DNA of 64,000 bases, from the NCBI GenBank assembly GCA_013178305.1, contig JABLXB010000003.1, positions 186,001 through 250,000 of the forward strand, written 5' to 3'. The DNA comes from Bacillota bacterium (GTDB lineage: Bacteria; Bacillota; Sulfobacillia; JABLXB01). Positions 43,344 through 51,655 of this stretch are shown here, in pieces. A program made the translations under genes and the position numbers. The number at the start of each line of letters is the position of its first letter. The stretch's first letter is position 1. Below the pieces are notes generated by a model. It was not told the origin of the DNA and did not search any database. It saw only the letters and a list, made by a program, of their open reading frames with translations.

Positions 43344-44291
43344 ATGACATACCGCGAGCTCGGTAAGACGGGACTCAACGTCTCACGCCTAATCCTGGGG
43401 ACCCTGACGATGGGTCCCTTTCAGGCGAATCTGGACCTGGAACAGGGTGCGGACCTGATCCGCCGCGCTGTGGAACTGGGTGTCAACATGCTGGACACCG
43501 CCGAGGTCTACCGCACGTACCCGTACATCAAGCGGGCGCTCCGCGGGACCGGCGACGAGGTGATGGTCGCCACGAAGTCGTTCGCGTACACCTGGGAGGA
43601 CATGAAGCGCAGCCTGGACAGGGCGCGAATCGGCGTCGACCGCGACGTGATAGACGTGTTCCTCCTGCACGAGCAGGAGTCCGCCAGGACGCTGGAGGGC
43701 CACCGGCGGGCATTCGACTACCTCCTGGACGCAAAGGTCAGGGGGATCGTGCGCGCCGCCGGGGTCTCGACCCACTTCGTGGAGGTGGCGGCGGTCGTGG
43801 CGGAGATGCCTGAGGTGGACGTGTTGCACCCCATCATCAACCGCGAGGGGCTCGGCGTCCAGGGCGGAACGCTCGACGAGATGATGGCTGCGGTCGGGAA
43901 AGCGCACGACGCGGGCAAGGGTGTCTACGCCATGAAGGCTCTGGGAGGCGGCAACCTCCTCAAGGACGTCGAGAAGAACCTCGGCTGGGTGAGAGACCTA
44001 GAATTCGTGGACGCGATCGCGGTCGGGGCAGTGACCGCCGCCGAAATCGAGATGGACGCGTTCATCATCGAGGGGAGGGATGTCCCGGAGAGCGTCAGGA
44101 GGGCCGTGGCGAAGCGCGCGAAGCGCCTGTTCATAGAGGAATGGTGCAAGGGTTGCGGCGCCTGCGTGAAAGCCTGCCAGTTCGGCGCGCTGAGCGTTGT
44201 CGGCGGTGCGGCGCGCGTGGATCCCTCGCGTTGCGTGCTGTGCGGTTACTGCGCTGCGACGTGCCCGGGGTTCCACATCAAGGTGGTGTAG
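43344..44291 (+). CDS. Aldo/keto reductase with C-terminal 2x[4Fe-4S] ferredoxin domain
   Basis: A 315-residue protein. The TIM-barrel AKR part has the catalytic tetrad in LDTAEVYRTY (Asp, Tyr), VATKSFAY (Lys) and FLLHEQES (His). The last 60 residues carry two cluster motifs, WCKGCGACVKACQFGALS and RCVLCGYCAATCPG. Such fusions are common in anaerobes and may couple carbonyl reduction or oxidation to ferredoxin; the substrate is unknown. The ATG follows GGAGCG. Between the FBP aldolase/phosphatase and ruvX, it fits no fixed operon elsewhere that I know. Confidence 0.88.
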   Translation: MTYRELGKTGLNVSRLILGTLTMGPFQANLDLEQGADLIRRAVELGVNMLDTAEVYRTYPYIKRALRGTGDEVMVATKSFAYTWEDMKRSLDRARIGVDRDVIDVFLLHEQESARTLEGHRRAFDYLLDAKVRGIVRAAGVSTHFVEVAAVVAEMPEVDVLHPIINREGLGVQGGTLDEMMAAVGKAHDAGKGVYAMKALGGGNLLKDVEKNLGWVRDLEFVDAIAVGAVTAAEIEMDAFIIEGRDVPESVRRAVAKRAKRLFIEEWCKGCGACVKACQFGALSVVGGAARVDPSRCVLCGYCAATCPGFHIKVV

Positions 44292-44310
44292 GTTGAGTCC
44301 GGTGACCGCT

Positions 44311-44760
44311 ATGCGTATCCTCGCGCTTGACGTGGGGGACAGGAGAACGGGGGTTGCGCTCAGCGACCCTCTGGGCCTGACGGCACAGGGGTTGTGCGTC
44401 ATCGAGGCCTCGGGCGTGAGGTCGCTCGTTGAACAGGCTGCCGCCCTCATCCGGGAGCACGAGGTATCACGCGTCGTGGTCGGGGTGCCGCTCAACATGG
44501 ACGGTAGCGCGGGTGAACGGGCGCTGAAATCGCGGAAGGTAATCGAGATGCTCCGCTCGCGGGCGGGTGTGGAGGTCGACCCGTGGGATGAGCGTCTCAC
44601 GACATTACAGGCGGAGCGCACGCTGATCGAGGCCGACGTCTCGCGCAGGCGGAGGAAAGAGGTCATCGACAAGATGTCCGCCGTGCTCATCCTGCAGGCA
44701 TACCTGGACAGGACTCGGGCGGCTCCTGGAGGAGCGCCTCGCCCGGGATTAAATCCGTAA
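44311..44760 (+). CDS. ruvX: Putative pre-16S rRNA nuclease / Holliday junction resolvase-like RuvX
   Basis: A 149-residue YqgF-family RNase H-fold protein: ILALDVGDRRTGVALSDPLG with the first Asp, VVGVPLNMDGSAGERA, and DERLTTLQAERTL with the later acidic pair. The family processes the 5' end of 16S rRNA in E. coli; a resolvase role was proposed earlier. ATG at 44311 is chosen, with TTG at 44293 and GTG at 44302 possible. In most Firmicutes it follows ireB directly; here rhomboid, vapBC, FBP aldolase/phosphatase and an AKR gene lie between. Confidence 0.9.
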   Translation: MRILALDVGDRRTGVALSDPLGLTAQGLCVIEASGVRSLVEQAAALIREHEVSRVVVGVPLNMDGSAGERALKSRKVIEMLRSRAGVEVDPWDERLTTLQAERTLIEADVSRRRRKEVIDKMSAVLILQAYLDRTRAAPGGAPRPGLNP

Positions 44761-44794
44761 CGGTGGGTAGAATTAAGGCTCGGGATGAAGTCGA

Positions 44795-44824
44795 TTGACT
44801 CCCGTCGAGCGCCCGTACTACAAT
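44795..44824 (+). promoter_or_regulatory. Sigma-A promoter before the DUF1292 gene
   Basis: TTGACT at 44795-44800 and TACAAT at 44819-44824 with an 18-bp spacer, just downstream of ruvX. The start site would be near 44831, about 27 nt before the TTG start. Confidence 0.7.
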
Positions 44825-44857
44825 AGGTCTATCCGCTGGAAAACTGAGGTGAGTCGT

Positions 44858-45178
44858 TTGACAGAGGAAGGAATGGACGACACTATCGTCCTTAAGGATG
44901 AGGACGGCGAGGAGCATGAATTCAGCGTCGTCGACGTGATCGAGGTCGACGGCAAGGAGTACGCTATCCTGCTGCCCATGGACCACGAACTCGACCAGGG
45001 CGCCGACATTGAAGACATAGAGGAAGGGGCCGTCATCTTCAGGGTAGAGAGCGACGGCAAGGGCGAAGAGGTGCTCGTCGAGATAGATGATGACGACGAA
45101 TGGGAGCGGGTGGCCGGGGCCTGGGAGGAGATAATCGAGGACGAGGAAGACGAGGACGATGAGGACGACGAGGATTGA
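44858..45178 (+). CDS. DUF1292 family protein (YrzB-like)
   Basis: A 106-residue acidic cytoplasmic protein of unknown function. The conserved part is DTIVLKDEDGEEHEFSVVDV, then EVDGKEYAILLP and AVIFRVESDGKGEEVLVEI, followed by a low-complexity Glu/Asp tail. The gene follows ruvX in most Firmicutes. TTG at 44858 lies behind GAGGTGAG and just after its own promoter; the frame starting earlier overlaps that promoter and is rejected. A strong terminator follows. Confidence 0.88.
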   Translation: MTEEGMDDTIVLKDEDGEEHEFSVVDVIEVDGKEYAILLPMDHELDQGADIEDIEEGAVIFRVESDGKGEEVLVEIDDDDEWERVAGAWEEIIEDEEDEDDEDDED

Positions 45179-45212
45179 CCTGAGTCTACCGGCGTTTGCC
45201 AGCGTACGGACG

Positions 45213-45243
45213 CCCTGCGGAACGGTCCGCGGGGCTTTCTGCT
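45213..45243 (+). terminator. Intrinsic terminator after the DUF1292 gene
   Basis: CCCTGCGGA at 45213-45221 pairs with TCCGCGGGG at 45226-45234 (one G-T pair), followed by CTTTCTGCTTT. It lies between converging genes and may also stop mltG transcripts. Confidence 0.8.
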
Positions 45244-45246
45244 TTA

Positions 45247-46278
45247 TCAGAGGCCGTAAGGCCTGTACTTGTTGATTGCGTTGATGTGCTCTCGCAACGT
45301 CATGCTGAAATGGTGGGTGCCGTCGTTCTTCGCCACGAAGTACAGGTACTTGGTCTCGGCGGGGTACAGCGCGGCGCGTATCGAGGCCGTCCCCGGCGCC
45401 GCGATCGGGCCAGGCGGCAGGCCCGGCTGCCTGTACGTGTTGTACGGTGACTGCGCCTTCGTATCGTCCAGGGTGACCGGGCCGCTGAACTTGCCGGTGG
45501 CGTACCTCACCGTGGGGTCGGCGTCGAGTTTCATCCCGATACGCAGCCTGTTGTGGAATACCCCCGAGATAAGCGGCCTCTCCTCGTCAACCACTGCTTC
45601 CTTCTCGATAATGGAGGCCAGGGTCACCACGTCGTGCAGCCGCATTCCGATCTGCTTCGCGCGCACCCTGAAATCGTCGTTGAAGACATCCCTGAACCGC
45701 TGGACCATGAGCGCCACTACCTCGGTTTCGGCAGTGCCCTTGCGTATCCTGTACGTTTCGGGGGAGAGATAGCCTTCGAGTGGCTCCTTTAGATTGACGC
45801 CGGGCGGTGCAAGGTCCGCCACGACCGAGCGGTCCCTGGCCGCCTTGAGGAATGCCTCCTTGTTCACCACTCCCTGCGAGGCGAGGGATTCAGCGATCTG
45901 CAGGACTGTCAGGCCCTCCCGGACCGTGAACGGTCGCGTCAGGATCGGTCCCTTGACGAGGTACTCGAGGATCTCGGCGGGGGACATCGCGGCGTTCAGC
46001 TCGTACTCACCGGCCCTGATCTTGCCGTCGAGCCCACGGTACTCGGCCAGCAACCTGAACACGAACGCGTTCCTGATCACCCCGCTGGACTCGAGTATCT
46101 CCGCGATCTTCCCAGCGGTGGCGCCCTGGGGGACTTCCACGACCCGCGGCACAGGGGCGCCTGGTGACGCCGGCCGGAGCATGAGGTTAACCTGAAAGAA
46201 CACCAGACCCCCGACCAGGACGGCCAGGGTTGCCAGGACGAGCAGCAGGACAGGCCTGTGTTGTGCGCGAAACTCCAT
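45247..46278 (-). CDS. mltG: Endolytic peptidoglycan transglycosylase MltG
   Basis: A 343-residue membrane-anchored enzyme that cuts nascent glycan strands and ends their elongation. One N-terminal helix (PVLLLVLATLAVLVGGLVFF, residues 9-28) is followed by a LysM-like part (PQGATAGKIAEILESSGVI) and the YceG core: FLEGYLSP-like LEGYLSPETYRI, TLASIIEKEAV with the catalytic Glu, SGVFHNRLRIGMKLDADPTV, SPYNTYRQPGLPPGPI. ATG at 46278 follows GAGAGGGG. In related genomes it lies downstream of the DUF1292 gene on the same strand; here it is inverted. Confidence 0.94.
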   Translation of the reverse strand: MEFRAQHRPVLLLVLATLAVLVGGLVFFQVNLMLRPASPGAPVPRVVEVPQGATAGKIAEILESSGVIRNAFVFRLLAEYRGLDGKIRAGEYELNAAMSPAEILEYLVKGPILTRPFTVREGLTVLQIAESLASQGVVNKEAFLKAARDRSVVADLAPPGVNLKEPLEGYLSPETYRIRKGTAETEVVALMVQRFRDVFNDDFRVRAKQIGMRLHDVVTLASIIEKEAVVDEERPLISGVFHNRLRIGMKLDADPTVRYATGKFSGPVTLDDTKAQSPYNTYRQPGLPPGPIAAPGTASIRAALYPAETKYLYFVAKNDGTHHFSMTLREHINAINKYRPYGL

Positions 46279-46393
46279 GCGTACCCCTCTCCGGCGGGAT
46301 GGACGTTCATATTCTTCCACGAAACGCCCATTTCCTTTGTTCCGCGCACCGGTGAGGTTGTGAGAAGGATTGAGGGACGCGAGGTGTGTGGTG

Positions 46394-47320
46394 TTGTCCA
46401 GGATACTCGTCACCGGAGGGGCCGGCTTCATCGGCTCACATGTCGTCGAGGCGCTGCTTGACAGTGGTTCGATCGTCGTGGTCGTTGACAATCTGTCGAC
46501 TGGCAAATCCAGGAACCTGCCTGACGGCGTGCCGCTGCACGTGGCCGACGTGGCTGATGAGGAGGCCGCGCGTCTTGTCGAAACGTTCAGGCCGCACTGC
46601 GTGGTGCACCTGGCGGCGCAGGCGTCGGTCGGCGTTTCAACGAAAGACCCCGTTCTCGACTGCCGCACGAACGTGTTGGGGACCGTGAGGATGCTGGACG
46701 CGGCGCACAGGTGCGGGTGCGGCAGGTTCGTGTTCGCTTCGTCCGCGGCGGTCTACGGAGTGCCCGGACAGATCCCGGTTTCCGAAGACCACCCGGTGGG
46801 ACCGTTGTCGTTTTACGGCCTGTCAAAGGCCTCAGCGGAACGGTACGTCCGCGAGTACTCGCGGCGAGGCATCGATTGCGCCATTCTCAGATACGCGAAC
46901 GTGTACGGCCCCCGGCAGGACACACAGGGCGAGGCCGGCGTGGTGGCCGTGTTCGTGGATCTGCTCGTCAGGGGTGGACGGCCGGTCATACACGGTGACG
47001 GGACTCAGTCCAGGGATTTCGTCTACGTAAAGGATGTCGCGGCCGCTACTGCGTCTGTAGCCCTCAGGGGATCCGGGGGCGCCGGTACACTCAACATCGG
47101 GACCGGGAGGGAAACTACGGTCAACCGGCTGCTGGAAATGGCCGCGGCCGCGTGCGGCCGCCGGGTAGAACCCCTGTATGGCGAGCGCAGGGAGGGCGAC
47201 ATACACCGCAGCGTGCTGGACGTTTCCGGGGCCGGAGAGAATCTGGGCTGGAAAGCCGGGTGGTCGCTGGACGACGGGTTGAGGGAGACCGTTCTATGGT
47301 ATTCCGGGTCAGGCAGGTGA
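46394..47320 (+). CDS. NAD-dependent nucleotide-sugar epimerase/dehydratase (GalE-like)
   Basis: A 308-residue extended SDR. GGAGFIGSHVVEALL is the nucleotide loop, VDNLSTG follows with an Asp typical of NAD, VHLAAQASV, SSAAVYG with the catalytic Ser, and YGLSKASAE with the Tyr-x3-Lys. Close to UDP-glucose 4-epimerase in pattern. It probably supplies a sugar for surface glycans, though it lies far from the main polysaccharide locus. TTG at 46394 follows GAGGTG; GTG one codon upstream is possible. It overlaps a small gene at its stop. Confidence 0.88.
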   Translation: MSRILVTGGAGFIGSHVVEALLDSGSIVVVVDNLSTGKSRNLPDGVPLHVADVADEEAARLVETFRPHCVVHLAAQASVGVSTKDPVLDCRTNVLGTVRMLDAAHRCGCGRFVFASSAAVYGVPGQIPVSEDHPVGPLSFYGLSKASAERYVREYSRRGIDCAILRYANVYGPRQDTQGEAGVVAVFVDLLVRGGRPVIHGDGTQSRDFVYVKDVAAATASVALRGSGGAGTLNIGTGRETTVNRLLEMAAAACGRRVEPLYGERREGDIHRSVLDVSGAGENLGWKAGWSLDDGLRETVLWYSGSGR

Positions 47321-47502
47321 TAGACATCATGGAGCAGGCCCACCTGGGCACACCGGGCCTTGGCCAGGCCAGGGGCCTCATCGAGTCTCAGAAGCTATCG
47401 GTAATGGATGATGAAAAGGGGTTTGTGGATCTGATAGACAGAGTCACCGACGTTCTCATAGACGAGGTTGACCGTCCCTTTCCCCACCGAACCGAACCGT
47501 AG
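47317..47502 (+). CDS. Small protein of unknown function
   Basis: A 61-residue frame whose GTG overlaps the stop of the epimerase gene (GTGA), a sign of translational coupling. The product is soluble and acidic (IDIMEQAHLGTPGLGQ, then MDDEKGFVDLIDRVTDVLID). I recognise no domain. Low confidence that it is expressed. Confidence 0.45.
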   Translation: MIDIMEQAHLGTPGLGQARGLIESQKLSVMDDEKGFVDLIDRVTDVLIDEVDRPFPHRTEP

Positions 47503-47514
47503 TATATCGCAAGT

Positions 47515-48897
47515 CTATTGCAGGCGGCTGAAGCCCCTCTTCAGCTCGATCCTCGCCTTCTCGCGGGCGAGCTGCTTAAGCCGCAGCTCGGCGGAGTCGT
47601 AGAGTGGCTGCGGGCTGCCCCTTTGGACCGAGGCCAGCGCGACCACCGCATTCCACCCGTGAGCCTCCGTCCAGTCTCCAAGATTCGGCCTGTAAGCAGG
47701 CGTTAATAGTACTGGCAGGGCGCCATCCCATGGCGCGGTCGAGAGAGCCTTGGCCAAATTGACGACGATCCTCGTGTGCTGGCCCCCCTTATACTGTTGT
47801 TGCCTGAAAACGATTATCCCACCGGTACGGACCGGGTGTCCCCGCAAAAGGCCCGACGTCGGTACGGGCATGAGGACGGGGGAAAACGAATCGCGAGAGT
47901 GCCTCGCCACGATCTCGCTGGCGAGGATCGGGCTCAGCCCGGCGGCGAACCCAACATTTCCGCCCGCCAGAGCATCGAGCGTTCGCCACTCCGCGCCGCC
48001 CACGATCTGTGCTCTGGCGAGTCCCCGGCGGACCAGAGACCGAGCCAGTTCGGCGGGCGCGCTCGACAACACCCGGGGCGGCCCGGTGTCGGTAGGCGGC
48101 GGAGGCGACCGGCCGGGTGGCTGGGGTTCTCCTGGCGGTTCGTAACCCAGGTCGGTCATCAGGTCTGGTGACGACGGGTCGACCATCGCCGGGACGAATC
48201 TCTTCGCCTTGAGCTGCTCGCACAGATTCTCGAACTCCCGCCAGGTCCAGCCGCTCATCGTCTTCCCGGGGTCAAACCCCACACTTCGCAGCGCCCCGGC
48301 ATTCGCGATCCATGCCCTGCCTTCCACCCACCTGGGCAGGGCGAGCAGTCTTGCCCCGCGGCTGCAGCCGGAGATAGCCTGGGGCAGATAGGATTCGATC
48401 TCGTGGCGGGCCAGGAACGGCCTCAGGTCCAACTGCAGGACCTCATCGTAAACGGCAAGCCCTCCGGGGGGCGGCAGAAAGATGTCGGGTGGGTCGCCCG
48501 ATAACAGCGCCCTGGTCAGCTCGCTGGTGCAGGCCTGGTACCCCAGGATAACCAGATCGACCGTAACTCCAGGGTGCGACGCGCGGAATTCGCCAATTAC
48601 TTGTCCGAGCCCCGCTTCGGGGCCATTGACTGGCGCCGGCCAGCGGTATGCCCAGATGCGAATGTGTGCCGGGGATACCGGGGGCTCGTCTGGCAGGAGT
48701 CTCGGTGAAGGCGTCCGCGAAGGTGGGATCGTGAGGGGTGGAAGAAAGCCCGCGCGCACGACGGAGAAGGCGCCAAAGAGAAGGCCGGAACACACTACAG
48801 CCGCAAGAATCCTGGTTCCCCACCGTAATCGCAACCCTGCAAGCCCCCGGGGAGCCACACCGAGTGACCGAACGGTCCTGTGGACACCCGGTAACAA
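47515..48897 (-). CDS. Extracellular solute-binding protein-like (family 1)
   Basis: A 460-residue exported protein. After a basic N-terminus one hydrophobic helix (about 29-48, ILAAVVCSGLLFGAFSV) acts as signal or anchor. The body follows the pattern of ABC sugar-binding proteins: IRIWAYRW, FRASHPGVTVDLVILGYQ, LLSGDPPDIFLPP, MSGWTWREFENLCEQLK and GNVGFAAGLSP. A proline-rich insert lies near residue 255-275. No ABC permease genes are adjacent. It starts just after the stop of the QueG-like gene on the same strand, so they may be cotranscribed. Ligand unknown. Confidence 0.75.
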   Translation of the reverse strand: MLPGVHRTVRSLGVAPRGLAGLRLRWGTRILAAVVCSGLLFGAFSVVRAGFLPPLTIPPSRTPSPRLLPDEPPVSPAHIRIWAYRWPAPVNGPEAGLGQVIGEFRASHPGVTVDLVILGYQACTSELTRALLSGDPPDIFLPPPGGLAVYDEVLQLDLRPFLARHEIESYLPQAISGCSRGARLLALPRWVEGRAWIANAGALRSVGFDPGKTMSGWTWREFENLCEQLKAKRFVPAMVDPSSPDLMTDLGYEPPGEPQPPGRSPPPPTDTGPPRVLSSAPAELARSLVRRGLARAQIVGGAEWRTLDALAGGNVGFAAGLSPILASEIVARHSRDSFSPVLMPVPTSGLLRGHPVRTGGIIVFRQQQYKGGQHTRIVVNLAKALSTAPWDGALPVLLTPAYRPNLGDWTEAHGWNAVVALASVQRGSPQPLYDSAELRLKQLAREKARIELKRGFSRLQ

Positions 48898-48899
48898 GG

Positions 48900-49718
48900 C
48901 TATGCGCTACGGGGCCTGCCTGAGAACGGCCGGAATGCGCAGGGGCCGGTCGCGCACTTGCCGCAGATGGCGAGGGACCCCGGGAAACCGCGCTCGGTGT
49001 TCAGGTACTTTCCGACTCTGCGGCAGTGGTCGTTACACTTGCTCTTGTCCAGCCCTTCGCCGGATATGGCGGACGCGGGGCATAGCCTGATGCAGGTATT
49101 GCAGCGTTCTCCCGCGAGGAAACCACAATATGGCTCCTCCCCGCCACCCTCGCCTCTGGCGGACCGGGTGTCGTGTACGGCCGAGTCTACCACGATACTC
49201 GAAATGCGTCCTGCGCACCCGCGTTCGGTGATGAGCAGGTGGTTGAGCCCGAACCGCCCGACGCCGGCAATCGCCGCCGCACTCTTGTGCGACCACCTCG
49301 CGCGCAGCGTCGCGGGGTCGTAGTTGTGGGTGGGCTGCTGAAAGGCGGCGCCCACGCCAACCGCGGCAAGCCTGCGCTGCAGGTCCTCACATATCGCCGC
49401 GAGCAGGGCATTGGTCTCGGTGTAGGAGGCGGCCCATTCGTCCGCGCAGAGGGGGGCGCGAGCGTTCGCCGCAACTATGCCCTTATCGAAGGGTAGGAAG
49501 AAGCACACCACCGAGCGTGCCTGCGGGAGCAGATCGGTAGGGAGGAGGTGGCCCGGGATAGGGCCGTCGCCGAGATCCTTCCACCGCGGGTCGGCAGCGT
49601 CGGCATACCCGGTGACGGGCTCGCGATACCTGGTGCTGCCGGCATGGTTCAGCGCGGCGGACCGGACGGTATCCTCGATAAGGCCCCGCAGCTCCGCCGC
49701 GTTCAGTTCTCTCTGCAT
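48900..49718 (-). CDS. Epoxyqueuosine reductase-like iron-sulfur protein
   Basis: A 272-residue relative of QueG with the double 4Fe-4S binding end: CNTCIRLCPASAI, then KCNDHCRRV and CGKCATGPCAF. The middle (HYNPAT-like THNYDPATLRARWSHKSAAA, AGVGRFGLNHLLITERGCAGR) follows the cobalamin-type domain of QueG. It is shorter than true QueG and lacks the HEAT-like C-terminus, so it is one of the shorter clostridial homologues rather than the tRNA enzyme. ATG at 49718 chosen. Its function is unknown. It overlaps no other gene but forms a minus-strand run with DUF2284 upstream. Confidence 0.8.
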   Translation of the reverse strand: MQRELNAAELRGLIEDTVRSAALNHAGSTRYREPVTGYADAADPRWKDLGDGPIPGHLLPTDLLPQARSVVCFFLPFDKGIVAANARAPLCADEWAASYTETNALLAAICEDLQRRLAAVGVGAAFQQPTHNYDPATLRARWSHKSAAAIAGVGRFGLNHLLITERGCAGRISSIVVDSAVHDTRSARGEGGGEEPYCGFLAGERCNTCIRLCPASAISGEGLDKSKCNDHCRRVGKYLNTERGFPGSLAICGKCATGPCAFRPFSGRPRSA

Positions 49719-49752
49719 TACGTCAACGCCCTCCCCCGGACTGCCACCCCGC

Positions 49753-50331
49753 CTAGTGGACAAGTACACACCCGGTCCACACGGCTCGGTTACCGGCTGG
49801 GAATTCCGCGTCCAATCCGAGTTCCCTTACGGTACGGATGACGTCGATCCCCATGCCTTCCATCGAAGGCCTCGCCTCGAACGGGTGCCTGCACGCCTTG
49901 CCGTCGTCGGCCGCCACACAGGTGTCGCACAGGCGGCACGCCCCGCCGATCAACCCTGCCGCGAGGACGAAACCCATCTCGAACGCCTTCTTCTCGACCG
50001 CGCTGACGGCGCGGTGAAGCCGCAACGCCCCCTGGTGGACCTCAGGGCGGGTGATGGACCCCCCGGTGGCCGGCGCCGCTTCAACCTGGATCATGACGAC
50101 CCTGCTGTACCGCGCCAGCGCTTCTTCAAACTCCTTCACAGCAGGAAGGTTCGGGGGGCACATCAGGTTCCGGCCGTAGCTGGGGCACCGCGGGATCATG
50201 CATTTGAGCCGCACCCTGGGATCCACGCGGATTGAAGACGTGCTGGTGACAATGGCGCGCGTGGCGCCGGCGCCACGCGCTGCGTCGAGGAGGCACTTGA
50301 GATCACTACTGTTACCGGCATCCTCGTTCAT
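49753..50331 (-). CDS. DUF2284 putative metal-binding protein
   Basis: A 192-residue protein with many conserved cysteines: RLKCMIPRCPSYGRNLMCPP at about 46-65, GGACRLCDTCVAADDGKACRHP at about 132-153, and PSMEGMGIDVIRTV near the end, all typical of the DUF2284 family. These cysteines probably bind an iron-sulfur cluster. The family occurs in anaerobes and methanogens, and its function is not known. ATG at 50331 chosen; earlier starts are possible. It is divergent from lplA, with a shared regulatory region of about 130 bp. Confidence 0.85.
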   Translation of the reverse strand: MNEDAGNSSDLKCLLDAARGAGATRAIVTSTSSIRVDPRVRLKCMIPRCPSYGRNLMCPPNLPAVKEFEEALARYSRVVMIQVEAAPATGGSITRPEVHQGALRLHRAVSAVEKKAFEMGFVLAAGLIGGACRLCDTCVAADDGKACRHPFEARPSMEGMGIDVIRTVRELGLDAEFPAGNRAVWTGCVLVH

Positions 50332-50398
50332 GGTCCTCATGATTCTACGAATTTTACGGATCCACCTGTCGGCCCCCCGCTGGTTCATGCGAGGGCAG

Positions 50399-50444
50399 TT
50401 GCCAGGCGTGCCTTATGCTGGTAGGATGGTCTATAGGTCAGACC
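50399..50444 (+). promoter_or_regulatory. Promoter and operator of lplA
   Basis: TTGCCA at 50399-50404 and TAGGAT at 50422-50427 with a 17-bp spacer form a promoter. Directly downstream GGTCAGACC at 50436-50444 is a palindrome at the start site, with a further TGGTC half-site at 50427. The same core, GGTCTGACC, lies upstream of the lactate permease gene. Repression by a GntR/FadR-type protein is inferred. Confidence 0.55.
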
Positions 50445-50465
50445 ACGTACAGGAGGAAGATTAGA

Positions 50466-51515
50466 GTGAAGATCTTCAGGCTCGGGCTCGTCCCACCCGC
50501 CTTCTCGCAAGCCGTCTACCACGCTCTGGCGCGGGAAGGCATTGAATCGCTGGTCATCCTGTCGCCAGCCAGCAGTTACGTGTGCGTCGGCTACTTCCAG
50601 AACCCGCACAACTGCGTGGACCTGGAGTTCTGTCAGAGCGAGGGTATCCCGGTAATCAGGAGGGAGGTTGGGGGCGGTGTCGTGCTCCTCGATTCTAACC
50701 AGGTGTTCTACCAGCTGATCCTCCGGAGGGGGAACCCGCTCCTGCCCGGTACTGTCGCGGAGATGTACGAGAGGTTCTCGGGCCCCCCCGTGGCGACGTA
50801 CAATGCCCTCGGCGTTCCAGCGAGGCACCGGCCCGTCAACGACATCGTGACGCTCGATGGGAGGAAGGTGTCCGGCCAGGGTGGAGCCGATATTGGGCCT
50901 TCGCAGGTTTTCGTCGGCAATATAATCCTCGACTTCGACTACGACACCATGGTCCGAGCGCTCCGCGTGCCCGACGAGAAGTTCCGGGACAAGGTCTACA
51001 AGACCATGAAGGACAACCTGACAACCCTCAAGCGAGAGCTCGGCGAGGCCCCTCCCAGGCGGAAAGTGGAGGACGTGCTGATAGGCGAATTCGAGAAGAT
51101 GCTCGGGCCGCTGCACGAGGAATCGCTGTCGCCGGAGTTCCTTCAGAAGGTCCGCGCGATGGAGGAGTACCTCGCGTCCAGGGAGTTCCTCTTCAGAGAG
51201 GGCGCCAGGCCCCGCGGGGTCACCATCCGCGAGGGGGTCAGACTCGGGCGCGCGGACTACAAGGCCCCGGGCGGCCTGATAACGGCCGAGGTCGAGGCCG
51301 GAGACGGGACCATCAGGTGGCTGTCGCTTTCGGGAGACTTCACGTTCCACCCCAAGGATGAATTCGACGGCCTGGCGGCGGCCGTCAGCGGCCTGCCGCC
51401 CGAGAAGGAAGCCGTCAAAAAGGCCGTGGGCGCATACTACTCGTCCAGGTCGATCGACTCCCCGGGCGTTACTCCGGAGGACATCGCTACCGTGGTAGTC
51501 AAAGCATTGGGTTAG
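50466..51515 (+). CDS. lplA: Lipoate-protein ligase A family
   Basis: A 349-residue enzyme that attaches lipoate through lipoyl-AMP to a lysine of a carrier protein. The lipoyl-binding motif is IRREVGGGVVLLDSNQVFYQ near 60-79, the Lys-containing GRKVSGQGGADIGPSQVFVG near 136-155, and the last third resembles the LplA C-terminal accessory domain. GTG at 50466 lies nine bases after AGGAGG. No pyruvate or glycine dehydrogenase genes are near, but the lactate operon 10 kb downstream encodes a GcvH-like lipoyl carrier that is a likely partner. Confidence 0.9.
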   Translation: MKIFRLGLVPPAFSQAVYHALAREGIESLVILSPASSYVCVGYFQNPHNCVDLEFCQSEGIPVIRREVGGGVVLLDSNQVFYQLILRRGNPLLPGTVAEMYERFSGPPVATYNALGVPARHRPVNDIVTLDGRKVSGQGGADIGPSQVFVGNIILDFDYDTMVRALRVPDEKFRDKVYKTMKDNLTTLKRELGEAPPRRKVEDVLIGEFEKMLGPLHEESLSPEFLQKVRAMEEYLASREFLFREGARPRGVTIREGVRLGRADYKAPGGLITAEVEAGDGTIRWLSLSGDFTFHPKDEFDGLAAAVSGLPPEKEAVKKAVGAYYSSRSIDSPGVTPEDIATVVVKALG

Positions 51516-51655
51516 ATACTGTAGTCCAGGCGCCGTGAGCCGTCGCCCGCGCCGCGGCCCCCGGTATTTTCCAGATCGTGTCCGGCAACCCTCATAAAGC
51601 CCCGGTCCCCTGCGAAAGTATCTGGAAGAACAGGCAGTGAGGAGGAGGTCTTGGT

